Shown here in pieces: positions 59,566-64,000 of a stretch of DNA of 64,000 nucleotides (its first letter is position 1; each line of letters starts with the position of its first letter). The translations under genes and the position numbers were made by a program. The stretch is taken from contig NZ_CP015405.2 in the NCBI RefSeq assembly GCF_001689125.2, positions 2,261,001 through 2,325,000 on the forward strand. The letters are read 5' to 3'. Source of the DNA: Blautia pseudococcoides. GTDB lineage: Bacteria; Bacillota; Clostridia; Lachnospirales; Lachnospiraceae. The notes under the pieces are model-generated. The model saw only the letters and a program-made list of their open reading frames with translations, was not told where the DNA came from and did no database searches.

Positions 59566-60903
59566 ATGGGATACCGAGTCGCACTGCTGCTGAAACAGCA
59601 CTACTACCAACATTTTAATCATCGCCTGCCCGGCATCAGCGAAGATATCTTTGTAGAATGTTTTACTTATGATACCTTGGAGGAACTCAAAACAATATTT
59701 CTGCAAAACAAAAACAACTTTGAAGGATTTCTGGTCAGCGGTATTGCCCCCATGAAAGCCATATACTCCCTTGGGGAGCAGGCTGCCGATGCTGTTGTTG
59801 ACTATTTTCATATCAGTGTGGAGAACACCTACCGTATTCTGCTTCAGCAGATTGTTTTGAATGAACAACTGAAATTGTCCCGAATCGGCATGGATTTCCT
59901 TCAGGACGGCCACACCTTAAAAGAGCTCTTGGAGAGCAATCGGTTTGCCCAGCGCATCCGAGAATTTGAGGATGAGTGGATAGCGTATTCATCCAATGTG
60001 GATCTGGATGAGAGAGAGGCTGCCCTCTCCGAAAAATACAGGGAGCTGGCAGCACAGGACAAACTGGATATGGTCATCACTTATTTTTACAGCGTGATCG
60101 AAAATCTGAGTGACACCTCTATCCCCTGCATTTATGTGTATCCTGACGAGAACATGATAAGCGATATTCTGAACAGTATGAAAAAAAGCATTTCCATAAA
60201 AAGCATGAAGAACCATCTTCCTGCAGTCATACATATTAATATGGAAAATATGCCTGTACAGGATGAAATGTCATATGAAACCACCCGTCTGGAGATCAAT
60301 AAAATGATCGTGGAACTGAACCGGAAATATCTGAACCGCCTTATCATAAAAAACACGTACCGGGATTTTGAACTTTACGGTGATCACAGTATCATAAAAG
60401 AGATCACAGGGGAATTTCAAAAATGTCAGATCCTGGACCTGCTCCACAGCCTGCCTTCTTTCAGAGGCTCTGTGGGATACGGCATTGGCCGCACCTTTTA
60501 TCAGGCCAGAGTAAATGCCATTGATGCCAGTCATTATTCCAGAAACGGCAGCCAGCAGGAGGACGGCAGCTACCTGATCGACGAAAATGATCAGCTCACA
60601 GTCCTGCAGATAGGCCTGGTCCCGGCCGGAATGAAAGTGTCAGGCGATTACATCCATGACATTGCGGACAAGGTGAGCCTTTCCTCAGAGACCATTGTCA
60701 GGATCATCCGTGTCATGAAACAGGAGGGCACCAATAAACTTACCTCCCAGGAATTGATGCATCACCTTAATATCTCCGCCAGAGCGGCCAATAAATTTCT
60801 GGCTGCCCTGCAGAAGGACGGATACGCGGAAGTTGTGGGCATGAGACGTTCCGGAAATAAAGGGAGGCCCATCAACATATATCAGATCAATCTGAAATAC
60901 TGA
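59566..60903 (+). CDS. Multidomain transcriptional regulator-like protein, unknown ligand
   Basis: A 445-aa soluble protein. The first 230 residues form a sensor-like region (VALLLKQHYYQHFNHRLPGI; FEGFLVSGIAPMKAIYSLG resembles the PrpR-type receptor fold). The middle (about 295-345), with SFRGSVGYGIGRTFYQARVN, resembles a degenerate GGDEF/GTP-cyclohydrolase-III-like domain without catalytic acids. The last 60 residues hold a winged helix (LTSQELMHHLNISARAANKF, RSGNKGRPINIYQ). It converges with the amidohydrolase gene and likely senses a metabolite; its target could be the amidohydrolase-carrier pair. Start behind AAGGGG. Confidence 0.7.
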   Translation: MGYRVALLLKQHYYQHFNHRLPGISEDIFVECFTYDTLEELKTIFLQNKNNFEGFLVSGIAPMKAIYSLGEQAADAVVDYFHISVENTYRILLQQIVLNEQLKLSRIGMDFLQDGHTLKELLESNRFAQRIREFEDEWIAYSSNVDLDEREAALSEKYRELAAQDKLDMVITYFYSVIENLSDTSIPCIYVYPDENMISDILNSMKKSISIKSMKNHLPAVIHINMENMPVQDEMSYETTRLEINKMIVELNRKYLNRLIIKNTYRDFELYGDHSIIKEITGEFQKCQILDLLHSLPSFRGSVGYGIGRTFYQARVNAIDASHYSRNGSQQEDGSYLIDENDQLTVLQIGLVPAGMKVSGDYIHDIADKVSLSSETIVRIIRVMKQEGTNKLTSQELMHHLNISARAANKFLAALQKDGYAEVVGMRRSGNKGRPINIYQINLKY

Positions 60904-60930
60904 TCCATCCGCATGTTCTCTTTGATAGAA

Positions 60931-60973
60931 AAAACAGCAGCCTTACCGGTTTATCCGGAACGGCTGCTGTTTT
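60931..60973. terminator. Bidirectional terminator
   Basis: Perfect 12-bp stem AAAACAGCAGCC / GGCTGCTGTTTT, between convergent genes, with an inner CCGG / CCGG pair. Confidence 0.85.
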
Positions 60974-60993
60974 GCCCTGCTGTCTTATTATTT

Positions 60994-62421
60994 TTATAAA
61001 TCCGGCTTTATCTCTTCTGGAATCGGACAATGATAGCCACCTTTCACTGCTTTGAGGAACTCTTTCTTTGCCTCCTCAGCTATCCGAGGATTCTGAAAAA
61101 CATCAATAGCTGACATCCCCATAACCTTTGCCGCAGTGATCATACCCTTTATCCCTATGGAAGACCCTGACTGACTGACCTCCTGCCAGGAATGCCCAGG
61201 AGTTCCAAAAGCTTTGCAGGCTGTAAGGATCTGCCCTGTGGGCGCCTGATAGCTCACGTCCCCCACATCTGTACTTCCCGGCATGACCGTTTTCAGGGGA
61301 TTTATGGGAAAAACTGCATCTGCCAGCACTTTACCCTCCATCTCTGCAGCCGCATTCTCCCCGTGCTGATCTTCCACCGCCGTCACAGCTTCCTGCATGA
61401 TTTCCTCCGAAAATGTACTCTGGATTTTCTCAGCCAACGCGTAATCATGGGTGTCAAAATCCGGCGCTCCTGCCTCCCGAAAATTCTCCATCAATACGTT
61501 TCCAAGGACCTTATTGGGGATATAGTCGCTGAATCCATCCCCCCGCACCACCTTATAGGAGGTACCTGTCATGATAGCTGCTCCCCGTGCCACTTCGCAG
61601 ATCCTTTCAAATATTTCAAAAGACTGGCGAAGCCGCGGAGCTCTGGCTTCGTAATAGACAGATGCAGTCTCCTGTACCACATTTGCCGCGCTTCCTCCTG
61701 CGTTGGTGATCGCGTAGTGAATTCTGGCCTCCGGGATCACATGCTCCCTTAAAAAATTACATCCCACATTCATAAGCTCCACTGCGTCCAGGGCACTTCT
61801 TCCCAGATGGGGAGACGCGGAGGCGTGAGACGCTTTGCCGTGGAAAATAAAAGCAGCGCAGATATCCGCCAGCGAACTGGATGAAAAAAGCCCGTTCACG
61901 TCCCAGGGATGCCAGCAGAACACCGCATCAAGGCCTTCAAAGCAGCCCTCCCGTGCCATAAAAGTTTTACCCGAACCTTTCTCTTCCCCCGGGCAGCCAA
62001 AGTAGATAATGGTTCCTGCTCCTCTGCTCTCCTCCAGGTAAGCCTTAACGGCAACTGCCGCCGCAAGGGAACCGGTGCCCAGCAGATTATGGCCACATCC
62101 ATGACCGCAGTCTGTCTCCTCTCTCTTTTCCTGCGTATCTCTCCCCGGCTTCTGGCTAAGCCCAGGAAGCGCATCGAATTCCCCCAAAATGGCAACCACC
62201 GGTCCGCCGGTGCCAAAGGTTCCCTTAAAGGCTGTGGGAATTCCCGCCAGCCCTGTTTCCACCTGAAACCCCTCCGCTTCCAGCGTATCCTGCAGTAATT
62301 TTGCTGATCGGTATTCATGAAATCCCAGTTCTGCATATTCCCATATTTTCCGGCTGATATCAGAGTAAGTCTTCTCCTTCTCTGCAATTCTTCTGCATAA
62401 TCTTTCTTTTGCCTCTGTCAT
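60994..62421 (-). CDS. M20-family amidohydrolase, AbgB-like
   Basis: A 475-aa metallohydrolase of the group that includes AbgB (p-aminobenzoyl-glutamate hydrolase). Metal ligands are seen in DCGHGCGHNLLG, FGCPGEEKGSGK and HGKASHASASPHLGRSALDA. ILGEFDALPG precedes the first site and MPGSTDVGDVSYQAP is typical of this branch. It cleaves an amide or acyl-amino acid bond. The YfcC-type carrier 13 bases upstream suggests that an acylated or dipeptide-like compound is brought in and hydrolysed. RBS AAGGAGAGG. Confidence 0.92.
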   Translation of the reverse strand: MTEAKERLCRRIAEKEKTYSDISRKIWEYAELGFHEYRSAKLLQDTLEAEGFQVETGLAGIPTAFKGTFGTGGPVVAILGEFDALPGLSQKPGRDTQEKREETDCGHGCGHNLLGTGSLAAAVAVKAYLEESRGAGTIIYFGCPGEEKGSGKTFMAREGCFEGLDAVFCWHPWDVNGLFSSSSLADICAAFIFHGKASHASASPHLGRSALDAVELMNVGCNFLREHVIPEARIHYAITNAGGSAANVVQETASVYYEARAPRLRQSFEIFERICEVARGAAIMTGTSYKVVRGDGFSDYIPNKVLGNVLMENFREAGAPDFDTHDYALAEKIQSTFSEEIMQEAVTAVEDQHGENAAAEMEGKVLADAVFPINPLKTVMPGSTDVGDVSYQAPTGQILTACKAFGTPGHSWQEVSQSGSSIGIKGMITAAKVMGMSAIDVFQNPRIAEEAKKEFLKAVKGGYHCPIPEEIKPDL

Positions 62422-62434
62422 TTTCTTCCTCTCC

Positions 62435-63832
62435 TTATATACCCACCATTACAGCTCCCATGATCAGGATAACTTCCATCGCGATCCACATTAAAAATAA
62501 TTTCCAGATAAATTTGTACCACTTATTCATACCAATCCCCATAACACCGCACATCATAGCGCATCCTGTAGGCCAGAACATTTTAGAAAATCCATCCCCA
62601 AACTGATAAGCTATAACAGCGATCTCACGGCTCAGTCCGACCACATCGGCAAGGGGCGCCATAATAGGTACGGTCACTACAGCCTGCCCGGTTCCTGATG
62701 GAACAAAGAAGTTGATCAGGTTCTGCGCCAGCAGCATGGCAAATGCGGAAAGTCCGGAGGGGAATCCTTTTACTATATTAGATAAATACAAAACTGCTGT
62801 GTCAATAATATTACCTGAACTCATCACCACTTCGATCGAGCGGGCAAAACCAATCATAAGAACCGTGAATACCATGGATTTTGAGGATTCCACAAAGGAA
62901 TCTGCAATTTTACTAGGTCCCATTTTATTGATAAGGCCGGTTATCACCATTCCGATAAAAAATACTGCTGCAAGCTGCTGCAGATAAAAACCAAACTTTG
63001 CAACTCCCACCGCGATGGTCATGATAATAATTCCAAATCCCACTAACGTGAGCTTCTGTCTGCCTGTAAAAGGCATCTGCATAACCTCATCTCGGCTGGC
63101 AGTGACTGTGGGCTCCGGTACGCCGTAGAGATAACTCTTTGTGGGGTCTTTTTTTATCTTTTTTGCATAGTGCATTATGTAGATTATAGTTACAGTCACA
63201 AAACAGACAAATGCCACGATCCGGAATGTGGTGATTTTGCCTCCAACACTTGGAATTCCTGCAATACTGCTTCCCAGGCCAACCGTAAAGGGGTTAAGGA
63301 CTGCCGCGGCAAAGCCAACACCGGTTCCCAGAATCACGATGGAAGCCCCTACTATCCTGTCATATCCCAGTGTGATCGCAATAGCGACAAACGCCGGGAT
63401 CAGTCCCCAGGCCTCCTCATTCATGCCAAATGTAGTTCCCCCAAGAGCAAAAAGAGTAAAGAATATGGGAATCAGGAAATAATCCTTGTCCTTGATCTTC
63501 CTCAGTATAGAACCGACCAGAGCATTCAATGTTCCGGTACTCATAAGCAAAGTAACGTACCCACAGGCGAAAAGCAGAAAAAATATAATATCCGCTGCAT
63601 TCACAAACCCCTGAAAGATACTCATGCAAAAAGCCCAGGGGCCTATAGGATTGGCATCCACCGCATGATAACTCCCCGCTACTACCAGTTCTCTCCCCAA
63701 AGCCGGGTCCACCGCCCTGTCAAACTGTCCTGCCGGTAAAACCCAGGTCAGTATGGCACTGATAAGAACCATTGTCATCATGATCACGTAGGCATGGGGC
63801 ATAGAAAATTTGAATTTCCTCTCTCTTTTCAT
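62435..63832 (-). CDS. YfcC family transporter
   Basis: A 465-aa membrane protein with about eleven hydrophobic segments. The family start FKFSMPHAYVIMMTMVLISA, then WVLPAGQFDR, GGTTFGMNEEAWGLIP and FFVPSGTGQAVVTVPIMAPL, are typical of YfcC/DcuC-like carriers that move dicarboxylates, amino acids or dipeptides. It is the first gene of a two-gene unit with the M20 amidohydrolase, likely its uptake route. The start follows AAGGAGG. Confidence 0.9.
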   Translation of the reverse strand: MKRERKFKFSMPHAYVIMMTMVLISAILTWVLPAGQFDRAVDPALGRELVVAGSYHAVDANPIGPWAFCMSIFQGFVNAADIIFFLLFACGYVTLLMSTGTLNALVGSILRKIKDKDYFLIPIFFTLFALGGTTFGMNEEAWGLIPAFVAIAITLGYDRIVGASIVILGTGVGFAAAVLNPFTVGLGSSIAGIPSVGGKITTFRIVAFVCFVTVTIIYIMHYAKKIKKDPTKSYLYGVPEPTVTASRDEVMQMPFTGRQKLTLVGFGIIIMTIAVGVAKFGFYLQQLAAVFFIGMVITGLINKMGPSKIADSFVESSKSMVFTVLMIGFARSIEVVMSSGNIIDTAVLYLSNIVKGFPSGLSAFAMLLAQNLINFFVPSGTGQAVVTVPIMAPLADVVGLSREIAVIAYQFGDGFSKMFWPTGCAMMCGVMGIGMNKWYKFIWKLFLMWIAMEVILIMGAVMVGI

Positions 63833-64000
63833 TTAAAAATCCTCCTTTTTACTTTTACGCTGTAAACTGCTGATTATTTTAAGCATACTTACAGAACCAT
63901 TCTTTTATATTTAGAATACCACTCTGCTTAAATAAAGTCAATTGGCAGTAATTGCAGATAATATCTCTTGAATTTCGGAAATAATACACAAAAAATGACG
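63833..64000. other. Upstream region of the YfcC-M20 operon
   Basis: AT-rich gap holding the operon's promoter. I see no clear consensus boxes. CTTACAG and CTGTAA-type words occur in inverted orientation near 63861-63895 and may be a weak dyad. The next gene is outside the window. Confidence 0.35.

Noticed and set aside
1..64000. CRISPR arrays, rRNA and tRNA genes
   Set aside because: No regularly spaced repeat series, no rRNA-like stretch and no cloverleaf-like sequence was noticed in the intergenic gaps read.

Overview
The window looks like a chromosomal segment of a gut-type, strictly anaerobic Firmicute of the Lachnospiraceae (Blautia/Enterocloster-like; the genus is inference). The evidence is strong AGGAGG-type ribosome sites, small proteins and DUF families typical of Clostridia (DUF5685, DUF6323, DUF1667, J-domain with Cys-rich tail), a GlpP/GlpA-type glycerol-3-phosphate locus, MurT/GatD, and oxygen-sensitive or mixed-acid style enzymes. 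Most of the backbone is moderate in GC with short intergenic gaps. No rRNA, tRNA or CRISPR array was seen.

Layout. 1-2.34 kb: a three-subunit molybdenum hydroxylase operon on the minus strand (the molybdopterin subunit runs off the left edge). It is divergent from citC and a citX-citG fusion (2.6-5.1 kb), which mature citrate lyase although no lyase subunits are present here. 5.2-10.2 kb: acetyltransferases, an AlkD-like glycosylase, a membrane protein and a DUF6179/DUF6323-like pair. 10.3-16.7 kb: a scarred region holding a truncated FtsX-type permease, fragments of an integrase and of an IS ATPase, and an AT-rich block with a pair of ABC exporter half-transporters. The right end of this block breaks an SRPBCC gene and leaves a chimeric reading frame. 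17.2-20.9 kb: D-cysteine desulfhydrase-like enzyme, RidA, an NhaC-family carrier and a divergent DauR/YheO-type regulator with two matching dyad operators. 21-26.9 kb: small proteins, DUF445, a CyuA-type L-cysteine desulfidase, a J-domain protein and DUF5685. 27-34.1 kb: small (p)ppGpp synthetase, MATE pump, amidase with SPOR domain, methylglyoxal synthase, lipid kinase, glycerophosphodiesterase and PAP2.

34.14-45.03 kb: an inserted block bounded by 47-bp inverted repeats. It contains a serine recombinase lacking its catalytic end and a minus-strand cargo of LysR, MerR, DHFR-like, three flavodoxin-type proteins, DUF4405, a small monooxygenase, a carboxymuconolactone decarboxylase-cupin fusion, Fe-alcohol dehydrogenase, MATE and a winged-helix protein. 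The cargo looks like a redox or electrophile-stress module.

45-64 kb: backbone again. GT2-MutY-SfsA-HAD form a tightly coupled minus-strand string. Next come GlpA/FAD protein/DUF1667, preceded by GlpP and two leader-type terminators that share the same outer stem. Cell-envelope genes follow (L,D-transpeptidase, holin-like protein, MraY homologue, MurT-GatD). The window closes with a multidomain regulator divergent in orientation to an AbgB-like M20 amidohydrolase and a YfcC-family carrier.

The candidates for new biology are the two insertions (chimeric gene at the ABC island; inverted-repeat-bounded redox cargo), the orphan citrate-lyase maturation genes beside a molybdenum hydroxylase, the paired operators of the cysteine locus, and the repeated GlpP-type leaders. 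Nothing here proves a wholly new system. All family assignments are from reading the sequence without database searches.
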